This document shows, one piece after another, positions 22,480 through 29,509 of a stretch of DNA of 64,000 nt. The notes below the pieces were generated by a model that saw only the letters and a list, made by a program, of their open reading frames with translations, did no database searches and had not been told where the DNA came from. Positions within the stretch are counted from its first letter, which is position 1. Each line of letters begins with the position of its first letter. The stretch is from Neolewinella maritima (lineage in GTDB: Bacteria > Bacteroidota > Bacteroidia > Chitinophagales > Saprospiraceae): assembly GCF_923081025.1 (NCBI RefSeq), contig NZ_CAKLPZ010000007.1:1-64000 (forward strand), given 5' to 3'. Both the position numbers and the translations under genes were made by a program.

Positions 22480-22844
22480 CTAGGCGTTGTCGGGGTTGCA
22501 GATCATTCAGATTATGAAGCTTTCAAGAATTAAACCAGACACAGTTACTACGAGCCCGCCGTTAGATGCCGCTGGTGTACTCCTAAACAAGGTGCTATTC
22601 GACATCGAAAAGGCAAAGGCTAACGCTCTCCGGGATGCGATAGATAAGCTAGAAATTCCATTTACTGAAGCTGTGAAACGCGTCACTGTCCGAAAGTTTA
22701 CCGGCCGGTCGTACCAGGAATTTGTTTTAGACGATGGTCTTGACACTGAAATGATCATCATGAAATTTAACATCAGCTCACAACCTGGACAGGTCGGGAA
22801 GATTGTCATCGAATCTATCTGATCTGCAACCCCGCAGCGCTTAG
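22480..22844. repeat. ~25-bp inverted repeats flanking one gene
   Basis: Left arm 22480-22505 and right arm 22820-22844 pair with two mismatches and one gap. The inner 15 bp (CGGGGTTGCAGATCA and its complement) are perfect. The arms enclose exactly the gene at 22514-22822, whose TGA lies inside the right arm. The layout suggests a terminal-repeat unit or a cassette. Confidence 0.7.
22514..22822 (+). CDS. Small cassette-like hypothetical protein
   Basis: 102 residues from the ATG at 22514. Mixed alpha/beta (GVLLNKVLFDIEKAKANALR, then YQEFVLDDGLDTEMIIMKF). More AT-rich than the phage average. Fully enclosed by inverted repeats. Not recognised. Confidence 0.55.
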   Translation: MKLSRIKPDTVTTSPPLDAAGVLLNKVLFDIEKAKANALRDAIDKLEIPFTEAVKRVTVRKFTGRSYQEFVLDDGLDTEMIIMKFNISSQPGQVGKIVIESI

Positions 22845-22867
22845 ACATAATGTTTGCAGCAACGCAG

Positions 22868-22923
22868 GCTGCCCACCGTCACACAACAATTCACTAACCA
22901 GCCCTACGGGCAGCTTGACGGTG
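22868..22923 (+). repeat. Mutually exclusive hairpin elements
   Basis: GCTGCCC (22868-22874) can pair with GGGCAGC (22908-22914), and CACCGTCA (22874-22881) with TGACGGTG (22916-22923). The two stems are not nested, so only one can form. A TTTATTGGGCGC core lies just after (22928-22939), then the 22953 ATG. No ORF supported here. Confidence 0.5.
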
Positions 22924-22952
22924 CTGCTTTATTGGGCGCTTTACATCTACTT

Positions 22953-23354
22953 ATGAGCACCGAAGATCGGCTCGAGATAGCAAACAAATTCATAAAAGCG
23001 ATTGCGTCTCACGGACGTAGATTTTTCTACAATAAAAAGGATGACTTCACGGGTCACTTCATCATGAAGGGGTGGCGCATCTACTTCGTAGACGATTACA
23101 CCAAGCGCGAAATATATCTGCATGACCCCTATTGGAATCGGGGGTTTACAAATGGAGGCACGTGTCGAGCGATAGTCAACTCACTCAAAGAATATATTCA
23201 GGGGCGGCAAGATTTACCGCTAGGCCACTTAGGTCCGTGGCCCCAATGGGTAAACCATGGAGACCTATGGGGGTACGGGGCAGAGGAAATGGATAAGGTC
23301 CGGGCTGAATGCAGCAACCTTGTTCCTGACCTTATGGGTAGACGCCGTGCGTAG
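22953..23354 (+). CDS. Hypothetical cassette-like protein
   Basis: 133 residues from the ATG at 22953; the longer frame from 22854 runs through the palindromic region and is less likely. Aromatic and basic (HGRRFFYNKKDDFTGHF, HDPYWNRGFTNGG, PWPQWVNHGDLW). Its final codons lie in the conserved block shared by P2 and P6. Not recognised. Confidence 0.55.
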   Translation: MSTEDRLEIANKFIKAIASHGRRFFYNKKDDFTGHFIMKGWRIYFVDDYTKREIYLHDPYWNRGFTNGGTCRAIVNSLKEYIQGRQDLPLGHLGPWPQWVNHGDLWGYGAEEMDKVRAECSNLVPDLMGRRRA

Positions 23355-23370
23355 CATGGACGACTAGCTA

Positions 23371-23580
23371 GTATTGGGCGCAGTATCAGACCATCAGTGG
23401 GAACTACCCCCTGCCCGCAATAGGCTGAGCATGAAAAAGGTCAACGTTCATGTATAATCCAAGTGACCGCCTAAGATTTGCGGCTCGGGCTAAATTGCTA
23501 ACGTGGTAGTCTTTGTCTGATATTGCGCCCAATACCCAGCTACCCGCAGCCCTAAGGTTGCCGGGTAGCGTCTATTGGGC
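23371..23580 (+). repeat. Palindrome P6: long imperfect inverted repeat plus 53-bp repeat copy
   Basis: 23371-23391 pairs with 23515-23535 over 21 positions with one mismatch. Inner stems ACTACC/GGTAGT, GCAAT/ATTGC and 23421-23430 with 23483-23492 extend it. The right arm GCCCAATAC is also the left arm of a second hairpin (23527-23580), the near-identical copy of P3. The two folds compete for one arm. Region 23355-23635 holds no supported gene. Confidence 0.75.
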
Positions 23581-23635
23581 CTACGCTGTATCCAAACTTA
23601 CCACACAGCCTCTATCAACTTTAGATAACTTAACA

Positions 23636-23914
23636 ATGAATCGTAAACAGCAAAAGCTAATAGTTGGAGGTGTGAAATCCACGCCCGGCTACCCTACCCA
23701 AATATTCGATGCAGCGCACAACCATATTGCAGACGTAGAGGTACGTTCCTGGGGCAGGCTTCAGTACATGGAGGAAGGGGACAAGATGCACGCTCAGTTG
23801 TCGGCCTTTATACAGGATGCTATTAATGAGAAGCTGGCGCGCATGGAATCGTTTGATCTAAGCGAGTACGTCAGTGAGCGAAGCAATCTAGCCTACGCTG
23901 CCGCATCCAAGTGA
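23636..23914 (+). CDS. Small hypothetical protein, last of rightward block
   Basis: 92 residues from the ATG at 23636 (MNRKQQKLIVGG), preferred over an upstream TTG inside the palindrome. Contains a helix pattern HAQLSAFIQDAINEKLARME. Its end overlaps the convergent metallophosphoesterase gene by 22 bp. Not recognised. Confidence 0.5.
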   Translation: MNRKQQKLIVGGVKSTPGYPTQIFDAAHNHIADVEVRSWGRLQYMEEGDKMHAQLSAFIQDAINEKLARMESFDLSEYVSERSNLAYAAASK

Positions 23915-25122
23915 TCTATCCCCCTACCCGACCGGCGAATGATGGTTAGCCCTGCTGTACTGTGCCGTCCAAGACTAGCAGAGTACGCCCCACCGGTCAC
24001 TAGGGGTGGTACAGTGATTTTGCGAACGTTGCTCTCTTCCAGGCAGGTGGTATTCTCCTGAATGGCGTGACGGTAGCCCTTAACCGTCTTGCGGCTGTGG
24101 TTGTGGCCTTGTAGCAGGACGTTGTACAGGTGCTGACTACCATATTCTAGGGTCAGCGCCAACATATCTCGGCTACTCAATCCTTTATCCCCATGCGTCA
24201 GGATGTACTGCACCCCGTCAATAATAGGGTTAAGCAGCTTGTAGTCGAAGTGAACCGGAACGGCCACCGTCATATCCAGTAGGTCAGCTACCATCTTTGC
24301 GGCCTGCCCATCGGGGTCCAGGTCTTTCTTCATGGACGTACGGTCATGGTTACCGGCTACGAGGTAGACGGCCTTCACGTTGCGAATGCGCCCGATCAGT
24401 TCGGTGCGAATCAGTTCGGTTACGCCCCTGACTGCTTCCCAGCCGTATTCCGACAGGTGTTTCCATGTGTCAACATGATTAGTTCCTGAGAAGCTTTCAA
24501 TGAAGTCGCCAAGTAAGCACACATGCACCTCCTCATACCCCATCACATTTACCCGATCAGCCACCCGGCGCACCGTATCGGTCAGGGTGTCCACGTTGAA
24601 GGGGTCGTTCTTATAGTCGCCCTTGTAATCCATGCCGAAGTGAAAGTCAGCTAGGGCCACTACACCCACTCCGCTCCCCTGTGCTGCCGGTCGGGGCGTT
24701 CGCTGTGCAGATAGGCGGTAGGCGTCCATGAGGCCCGCAAAAACGTCCTCTGCGGCTTGTTCGCGCTGTTTGAACCAGAGCTTAACTTGATACCTCCCCG
24801 CCCAATGATTCCACACCCACTTGTCTAGCTCCCATACGTCAAGGTCGGCCCGGGATTGAGTGAGTGCGTCTTCCAGGCAGGTGGGTGGGTTGTCTACCGT
24901 GAATACTTCCTTCGCCGTCCCCTTACCTATGTCTGTTTCCATCTGCCGGCCATCATCGCTGACGTGGTGGCCCTCGATCATACCGGATAGCTTACGATAC
25001 CCTGCGACCTCCTTACGCGCTGTCTGAAGGCTTGTATACACCCCGGCTGCGACTAGCTCCTCGGCAACGCGCATGGTGAGGGTGTTGGAGGCCAGGAGGG
25101 CTTTGATTTGGGGCTGGGTCAT
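23893..25122 (-). CDS. Calcineurin-like metallophosphoesterase
   Basis: 409 residues from the ATG at 25122. Metal-site motifs are in order: ADFHFG (~158), LLGDFIES (~203), AGNHDRT (257-260 core), THGDKG (~310) and GHNHSRK (339-342). This is the two-metal site of metallophosphoesterases such as SbcD/Mre11 and phage relatives. The N-terminal ~140 residues look like a DNA-binding or adaptor part (MTQPQIKALLASNTLTMRVA). It may process DNA ends or nucleotides. A terminator hairpin sits just upstream of its start. Confidence 0.85.
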   Translation of the reverse strand: MTQPQIKALLASNTLTMRVAEELVAAGVYTSLQTARKEVAGYRKLSGMIEGHHVSDDGRQMETDIGKGTAKEVFTVDNPPTCLEDALTQSRADLDVWELDKWVWNHWAGRYQVKLWFKQREQAAEDVFAGLMDAYRLSAQRTPRPAAQGSGVGVVALADFHFGMDYKGDYKNDPFNVDTLTDTVRRVADRVNVMGYEEVHVCLLGDFIESFSGTNHVDTWKHLSEYGWEAVRGVTELIRTELIGRIRNVKAVYLVAGNHDRTSMKKDLDPDGQAAKMVADLLDMTVAVPVHFDYKLLNPIIDGVQYILTHGDKGLSSRDMLALTLEYGSQHLYNVLLQGHNHSRKTVKGYRHAIQENTTCLEESNVRKITVPPLVTGGAYSASLGRHSTAGLTIIRRSGRGIDHLDAAA

Positions 25123-25132
25123 GGGACAGGCA

Positions 25133-25166
25133 TTAAAAGCCCCACCCGGCGCGAACCGAGCGGGGC
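25133..25166 (-). terminator. Terminator-like hairpin before a start codon
   Basis: GCCCC (25162-25166 side) pairs with GGGGC (25139-25143 side) on the minus strand, then TTTTAAT. It ends transcription from the late operon or attenuates the 25122 gene. Confidence 0.6.
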
Positions 25167-25199
25167 CAACAATCAACTATGAACAAACACACTATGCAC

Positions 25200-25565
25200 T
25201 TAGGCGGTGGGGGTATCGGTCTTGATGAGTTCGGCAATACCGTCCGACAGGGTAATCAGACCGGACAGGATCTTCTTGTACGTAGCGTTGTCGATGCGCT
25301 GACCGGCACGGGCCAGGATCTGCGCGTTCTCATCATCCGACCGGTCCATGAACTCATCATCCAGGTCAGCGGCCTTGCTGACTACGGTGGTGAGCGTACC
25401 CATGAGGGCAGGACCGGCAGTGAAGAGGATACCGGCATCGGTCACGTCTACTTTGCCGTCTGCGCTGACTTTCTTGTAGCCGTCGTAGAGAATGTTTGCC
25501 GTGTCGATCACAGCTAGGATGCCGTCAATACCGTAGGCTCCGTTGGGGGAAATCAATTCTTGCAT
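25200..25565 (-). CDS. Hypothetical protein of lysis region
   Basis: 121 residues, helical (GILAVIDTANILYDGYKKVS, AGPALMGTLTTVVSKAADLD). One moderately hydrophobic segment but no clear membrane helix. It follows the TM/PAS and amidase genes, a position where Bacteroidota phages place small structural or lysis accessory proteins. Unknown function. Confidence 0.55.
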   Translation of the reverse strand: MQELISPNGAYGIDGILAVIDTANILYDGYKKVSADGKVDVTDAGILFTAGPALMGTLTTVVSKAADLDDEFMDRSDDENAQILARAGQRIDNATYKKILSGLITLSDGIAELIKTDTPTA

Positions 25566-25615
25566 TAGAATAGGGATTTAAGTGCTCCGGGAAACTGCCC
25601 GGTCAGATTAGATTT

Positions 25616-26257
25616 TTATAGCGGTGTTGCCACGCCCTTAATGCCGCGAAAGTTGCCGCGCACGTATACCGCCCATTTGGTGACGCGCCAGTACTGCTTC
25701 GAGCCGTCCGCTGCGATGGTGTAGAGTGAATCGTCTACGTAGGGCTTTCCTGACCGTTGGACCATTACATCAGTTTGCTCGTACTCCGCAGCAGCTCTTA
25801 GGGCTTGAGGGTGCTCCCGAAAAACCTCGGACCACGACTTGCCGATTGCATCTTCCCGCGTAATCCCGTAGGGCCGCAGGATGAGGTCCACGAACACGTC
25901 ATTTACCTCATCAATGTGGAAGTACTTTGTGAGCCGCCAAATAGCCACAGGTGCTGACTTATCGCCCGCACTGGCTTCTTCGAGCTGTACGGTCAGCCGC
26001 GCGATCTGAAGGCTCTGTACGTCGGCGCGTGTTTCCAGGCGCACGACCTGCGCTTCTAGCTTTTCGTACTGCCGCTCTGCGAAGTCCATACGAACGATCC
26101 GGTCCTTTGCGTCCTGCTCCCGCGATTCGCGTATCCACGTCCGCGCTTCCGGGGCCAGGATATAGGCTAAAATGATGAGTACAAGCGCAATTAACCCGGC
26201 TAGTCCCCGGTTCGAGAAGATGTTTAATGCGCCGTCAATGATGGATTTGAATGGCAT
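25616..26257 (-). CDS. Membrane-anchored protein with coiled coil and PAS-like domain
   Basis: 213 residues. A TM segment at ~20-36 (GLIALVLIILAYILAPE) is followed by a coiled coil to ~92 (AERQYEKLEAQVVRLETRAD onward). The C-terminal ~100 residues look PAS-like: VFVDLILRPYGITREDAIGK, WSEVFREHPQAL, GKPYVDDSLYTIAADGSKQY, FRGIKGVA. The gene directly follows the amidase, where a holin is often found. It could be a sensing holin-like or lysis-timing protein; that is speculation from position and domains. Confidence 0.6.
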   Translation of the reverse strand: MPFKSIIDGALNIFSNRGLAGLIALVLIILAYILAPEARTWIRESREQDAKDRIVRMDFAERQYEKLEAQVVRLETRADVQSLQIARLTVQLEEASAGDKSAPVAIWRLTKYFHIDEVNDVFVDLILRPYGITREDAIGKSWSEVFREHPQALRAAAEYEQTDVMVQRSGKPYVDDSLYTIAADGSKQYWRVTKWAVYVRGNFRGIKGVATPL

Positions 26258-26260
26258 GAT

Positions 26261-27097
26261 TTATATATGTGGCACCCATTCGCGGGTGCGTTGGTCAATT
26301 TCGTTAGCTAGTAGGCCCGCAGCAGTGTATACGATGGGGACTTCCGGGATGGGGCGGGCGACCGGCACGACAGTTTTCTTCGGGGCCAAGCGTTGCAGCA
26401 TGGCGATGTACTCCGGTTGTGGGTGGCAGTCCGATTTGTCTGCCCGGTACGAGACGTGCGACCAGATACCGGCAACTCCGGCCAGGGCGCGGGGGGACAC
26501 GTCCCACTGGTCCTCCATGTAGTTGGTGGGGATTTTGTGGGTGAAGCAGTGGTAGCGGAGGCGTTGCTCTGCGGACTGTATTTGGGCAGGGGTAAAGTTC
26601 TCGTAGTAGTGGAAGCCCCGAAAGCCGTCCGGGTAGTAGGTGACGCGACCGGCTGGTATGCGGATACGGTTCACCCACTTGCTTTGCTGGTAGGTGGGTA
26701 CAGCCGTCCAAAACATACCGCCGCCCTCGGGGGCAGGCTCTAGGGGTCCGAGTCCGTCAATCTCAATGCCGATGCTGTGCTGGTTGAGCCACCGGTTGAT
26801 ATTGGGCAGGCCAAAACGCCGGAAGTCTGCTGCCCGCGCACCAATATGATGCGCCCAAAACGCAGGGGGGAAGCCCTGGAAGATGTCGCCATTGCCACCG
26901 ATTAGGTCCGCCGTACCGAGATTATATCCCTTGGCCTTTCGCGTAGCTATCCAGTGACCGAAGTCACCGCTCACCCCGTCATCGTCCCGGTGCTCGCTTG
27001 ATGGCGACACGGTGAAGTGCGTAATAGCTTGCACCTTGGCGTACACGGTTTCGTAGTGCGGGCCTTCATAGGTGGTTATGACGGGCGGTGACTGCAT
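26261..27097 (-). CDS. N-acetylmuramoyl-L-alanine amidase (endolysin)
   Basis: 278 residues, amidase_2/PGRP type. AITHFTVSPSSEHRDD holds the first zinc His (27), FWAHHIGARAAD is the typical middle motif, NQHSIGIEIDG the core strand, and WSHVSYRADKSDCHPQ (His 214 and 225) the distal zinc site with an H-x-DP-like ending. It cleaves the bond between muramic acid and the peptide stem. No signal peptide, so it needs a holin. A TM protein follows directly. Confidence 0.88.
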   Translation of the reverse strand: MQSPPVITTYEGPHYETVYAKVQAITHFTVSPSSEHRDDDGVSGDFGHWIATRKAKGYNLGTADLIGGNGDIFQGFPPAFWAHHIGARAADFRRFGLPNINRWLNQHSIGIEIDGLGPLEPAPEGGGMFWTAVPTYQQSKWVNRIRIPAGRVTYYPDGFRGFHYYENFTPAQIQSAEQRLRYHCFTHKIPTNYMEDQWDVSPRALAGVAGIWSHVSYRADKSDCHPQPEYIAMLQRLAPKKTVVPVARPIPEVPIVYTAAGLLANEIDQRTREWVPHI

Positions 27098-27456
27098 TAC
27101 TCTACTTTGGATTTAGGGGCGTCCGGTGCTACGCGCCATACGGCTCCGTCCTGTAATTCGTCCTTCCACTGTTGATAGGTGGCCTGGTCGATCTCGCCGT
27201 CGCGTAGCATATCGAGGTATTCCTTATGGGCATCCTCAATGTTCTTACGAAAGCGTTTATCCGCCTTACGTGCGCGGCGTACCTCCCGGCGTTTCTCCCG
27301 GCGTGCTCTGCGCTTTGCTCGACGTTCCAATACTTCGGGCGTCGGGTCCACTTGGTTCATAATGGCGTCTACCACCCTGGGAGCAAGCAGGGCGATCACT
27401 TTCCAGGTGTCGAAGCCGAGATCTGGTAGGGGGAGTTCTGTGCGTTGGTATGCCAT
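27097..27456 (-). CDS. Small basic coiled-coil protein
   Basis: 119 residues from the ATG at 27456 (MAYQRTELPLPD). Residues 40-75 are very basic (AKRRARREKRREVRRARKAD); the C-terminal part has LRDGEIDQATYQQWKDEL, the same type of motif as GKITQAEYDVEVEDL in the 28041-28214 protein, so the two may be related. Possibly a head or lysis accessory; function unknown. Confidence 0.55.
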   Translation of the reverse strand: MAYQRTELPLPDLGFDTWKVIALLAPRVVDAIMNQVDPTPEVLERRAKRRARREKRREVRRARKADKRFRKNIEDAHKEYLDMLRDGEIDQATYQQWKDELQDGAVWRVAPDAPKSKVE

Positions 27457-27458
27457 AG

Positions 27459-27953
27459 TTATTTCTTGGGAATGATTTTGGCAGGCCAGCACCCATTCCG
27501 GGGCACCCGGAATAGTAGCGTGTCGCCGAAGCTATTTAGGGTGGTGTCATACCCTATGAAATTCGTCTGCTGGAGCTTCGGCGGGTTGATTTGAATTGGG
27601 GCATCTCCGCCCTGACGATTCATCGTAATCACGCGCCCCCGTTTTTCGCTGGGCACTTCTGACAAATCAATCCCGTATATCTTCACCACCCGTGGGTCAC
27701 CTTTCAGCACCTCCGCGTGGGCCAACATTTTTGCTTCAGTGGCAAAGCTTGCGGAAAGGTGCTTTTCTTCTTTTCGCACACAAGCTATTGATTTCGTGTA
27801 CGTAGGCTCTACCACCTCCTGCGTTACGGGGTCGATGTACGGTTTTGGTGTTGGGCATCCTCCCATTACTGTGTACTCCACGTCCCATTCAATAGTGTAC
27901 TGCGCGGGCAGTGTGAAGGGTAGAGCGAATAAGGCGATTAGTAGGTATTTCAT
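27459..27953 (-). CDS. Secreted hypothetical protein
   Basis: 164 residues from the ATG at 27953. The Sec signal peptide MKYLLIALFALPFTLPAQ has a cleavage site after PA. The mature part is beta-rich with two Cys (GGCPTPK, IACVRK) and a C-terminal NGCWPAK. Three more signal-peptide genes lie in the next 2 kb, so this is part of an exported module. Not recognised. Confidence 0.6.
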   Translation of the reverse strand: MKYLLIALFALPFTLPAQYTIEWDVEYTVMGGCPTPKPYIDPVTQEVVEPTYTKSIACVRKEEKHLSASFATEAKMLAHAEVLKGDPRVVKIYGIDLSEVPSEKRGRVITMNRQGGDAPIQINPPKLQQTNFIGYDTTLNSFGDTLLFRVPRNGCWPAKIIPKK

Positions 27954-27963
27954 AGTTCGTTTT

Positions 27964-28041
27964 TTATTCTTTATCAAATAGCCCCTTAAAGACAGGCGGG
28001 GTAAGCATCAGCAGGATGAAGGCGATGAGTAGGTAGGCCAT
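27964..28041 (-). CDS. 25-residue membrane peptide
   Basis: ATG at 28041 to TAA, start overlapping the preceding stop (TGATG). One hydrophobic helix (AYLLIAFILLMLTPPVF) and a charged tail. The coupled start supports translation. Possible lysis accessory. Confidence 0.45.
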   Translation of the reverse strand: MAYLLIAFILLMLTPPVFKGLFDKE

Positions 28042-28214
28042 CAGTTGTCTTTTGCGTTATCCAGGTCTTCTACTTCCACGTCGTATTCCGCCTGAGTGAT
28101 CTTGCCGCGCTTCAGCTTTTCGGCCAACCGGCGAAGGCGTTTAATGCGCTTGCGCTCAAAGTGCTTTTCTAGCTTATCGGCTCCGGGGAATGCGTCGTGT
28201 ACGTTGCCTAGCAT
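28041..28214 (-). CDS. Small basic helical protein, 57 residues
   Basis: ATG at 28214 overlaps the previous stop (TAATG) and its TGA overlaps the next start. Lys/Arg-rich helix (FERKRIKRLRRLAEKLKRGK) then an acidic tail. The KRGKITQAEYDVEVEDL segment resembles the 27097-27456 protein. Function unknown. Confidence 0.5.
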   Translation of the reverse strand: MLGNVHDAFPGADKLEKHFERKRIKRLRRLAEKLKRGKITQAEYDVEVEDLDNAKDN

Positions 28215-28741
28215 TAGTGGGTGGATTGAATGGAGTACAGCACCCCGGTATTGGGGCTATTTTGGTTACCACCAAACCAGGGGCCGATCGGTAGCTGGAA
28301 GGGCTGGGGGTCGAAGTCGAGCACGACGGCAGCTTCTGCAATGACGTAGCGGGCTGTCCCCTGGTGGAAGTGGCAGTCAATAGTGACCTCTTCCCCGCTC
28401 TGGAAGGTGCCTAGGCGTTCGGCCTCAAAGCCGCCCTGTTCATCGTTCACGTAGGCGGCGATTTCCCACGTTCCTACGACCTCACCGGGGCGAAAGACTA
28501 CCAGGGCAGCACAGTGGTTATTGAGCCACGTAGACGGCTTCCAGATGCTTAGGGTGGTAATCCCTCCGGCCTTGTTCCAGTCCTTTCCGTCCTTTGCTAG
28601 GGGGCCGCGCACGGTGGGGTCGAACCAACTCCCTGCGTCGAACGATAGGGTCAGCGTGAAGCCCTTCCCCGTGCGACAGAACCGTTTTGCATAGCCGGGG
28701 CGGTAGTTGTGGCTGCCTTGTTTGACGGTGCGCTTTACCAT
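28214..28741 (-). CDS. Hypothetical, beta-rich protein
   Basis: 175 residues. Predicted beta-sandwich pattern (GFTLTLSFDAGSWFDP, CAALVVFRPGEVVGTWEIAA, VTIDCHFHQGTARYVIAEAA). A lectin-like or structural minor protein is possible. Tightly coupled to both neighbours. Not recognised. Confidence 0.55.
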   Translation of the reverse strand: MVKRTVKQGSHNYRPGYAKRFCRTGKGFTLTLSFDAGSWFDPTVRGPLAKDGKDWNKAGGITTLSIWKPSTWLNNHCAALVVFRPGEVVGTWEIAAYVNDEQGGFEAERLGTFQSGEEVTIDCHFHQGTARYVIAEAAVVLDFDPQPFQLPIGPWFGGNQNSPNTGVLYSIQSTH

Positions 28742-28905
28742 TGGAGGAAGGCTAGGTAGGCGAGGCCGAGAGCAAGGACAGTGAGGCCGACGACCGGAGC
28801 CATATTGTCGGGCTTATTGAACGTGGTGTACAGCGTCCGCACGATGTAAATAATGGCGATCACGCAGACGGCGATCAGTACGTAGTTATAGGGGGTAGGT
28901 AGCAT
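28735..28905 (-). CDS. Two-helix membrane protein, holin candidate
   Basis: 56 residues with two strong membrane segments (YVLIAVCVIAIIYIVRTLY and APVVGLTVLALGLAYLAFLQ) split by a short charged loop. Size and topology fit a class II holin. It lies in the same operon as the amidase gene (26261-27097). Its start overlaps the preceding stop (TAATG). Holin role inferred from topology and context. Confidence 0.55.
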   Translation of the reverse strand: MLPTPYNYVLIAVCVIAIIYIVRTLYTTFNKPDNMAPVVGLTVLALGLAYLAFLQW

Positions 28906-29153
28906 TATTCAGGATTGATGGGTGAAAGGATGGGGCGGCGGTCAGTACGCAGCAGGGATACCTTAGGCAGGGTGACGGGAATGGTATCTACCTGCTCCTC
29001 CCACTGCACCACGTCCGGCGTTAGCCACTCCCGGCCTTCGGGCATGATGTGGGTGGTCACCTTGGGCAAATCCCCGTCCTCCAAAAAGAAGGCCCCTTGC
29101 GCCACCATAGGCAGCGAAAGGATATACAGCAGGGTGATTAGTGCGTATTTCAT
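28905..29153 (-). CDS. Small secreted protein
   Basis: 82 residues. Signal peptide MKYALITLLYILSLPMVAQ, then a proline-rich mature chain (VTLPKVSLLRTDRRPILSP). No lipobox Cys. It may be an outer spanin-like or surface protein; the exported module context is the main clue. Confidence 0.5.
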   Translation of the reverse strand: MKYALITLLYILSLPMVAQGAFFLEDGDLPKVTTHIMPEGREWLTPDVVQWEEQVDTIPVTLPKVSLLRTDRRPILSPINPE

Positions 29154-29171
29154 AGGTGGTGGATTTATGAA

Positions 29172-29504
29172 TTATTCAAGCCGCCAGAGAATGACGGTAT
29201 CCGGCTGGGTTTGCAGGGGTTCGGAAACCACTTGCCGGCAGCGTTGACAGGTGCCAATTCGCGTATTGGGATTTTGATATACTTGCAGGGTTACGGTATC
29301 ATTTTCAATTAGCGTTGGCTGGTAGTCCAGGAGCGTGACTTGTGCGTTGACCAAAAGGTGACCGCGCTCCTGGCATACGACCTGCTTCTCTGCTACCTGC
29401 GTGACTGTAAGAGTATCGAGCAGGGGAGATTCTACAGTTACGTCTACTACTTGCGCCAGTAGGGGCGTGGAGGTAAGTAGGGCTAGGTATAGGAGGTATT
29501 TCAT
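29172..29504 (-). CDS. Secreted protein with Cys pairs
   Basis: 110 residues. Signal peptide MKYLLYLALLTSTPLLAQ; mature part beta-rich with CQERG and CQRCRQ, suggesting a disulfide or metal site. Directly upstream of the exported block and 5 bp after the giant fibre gene. Not recognised. Confidence 0.5.
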   Translation of the reverse strand: MKYLLYLALLTSTPLLAQVVDVTVESPLLDTLTVTQVAEKQVVCQERGHLLVNAQVTLLDYQPTLIENDTVTLQVYQNPNTRIGTCQRCRQVVSEPLQTQPDTVILWRLE

Positions 29505-29509
29505 TATTT

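Noticed and set aside
22450-22485. 11-codon ATG frame inside palindrome P4
   Set aside because: Lies in a pairing arm, no further support.
13506-24000. Diversity-generating retroelement or CRISPR array as source of the repeats
   Set aside because: No reverse transcriptase, no template/variable repeat pair and no regular spacer array; the repeats are palindromes after stop codons.
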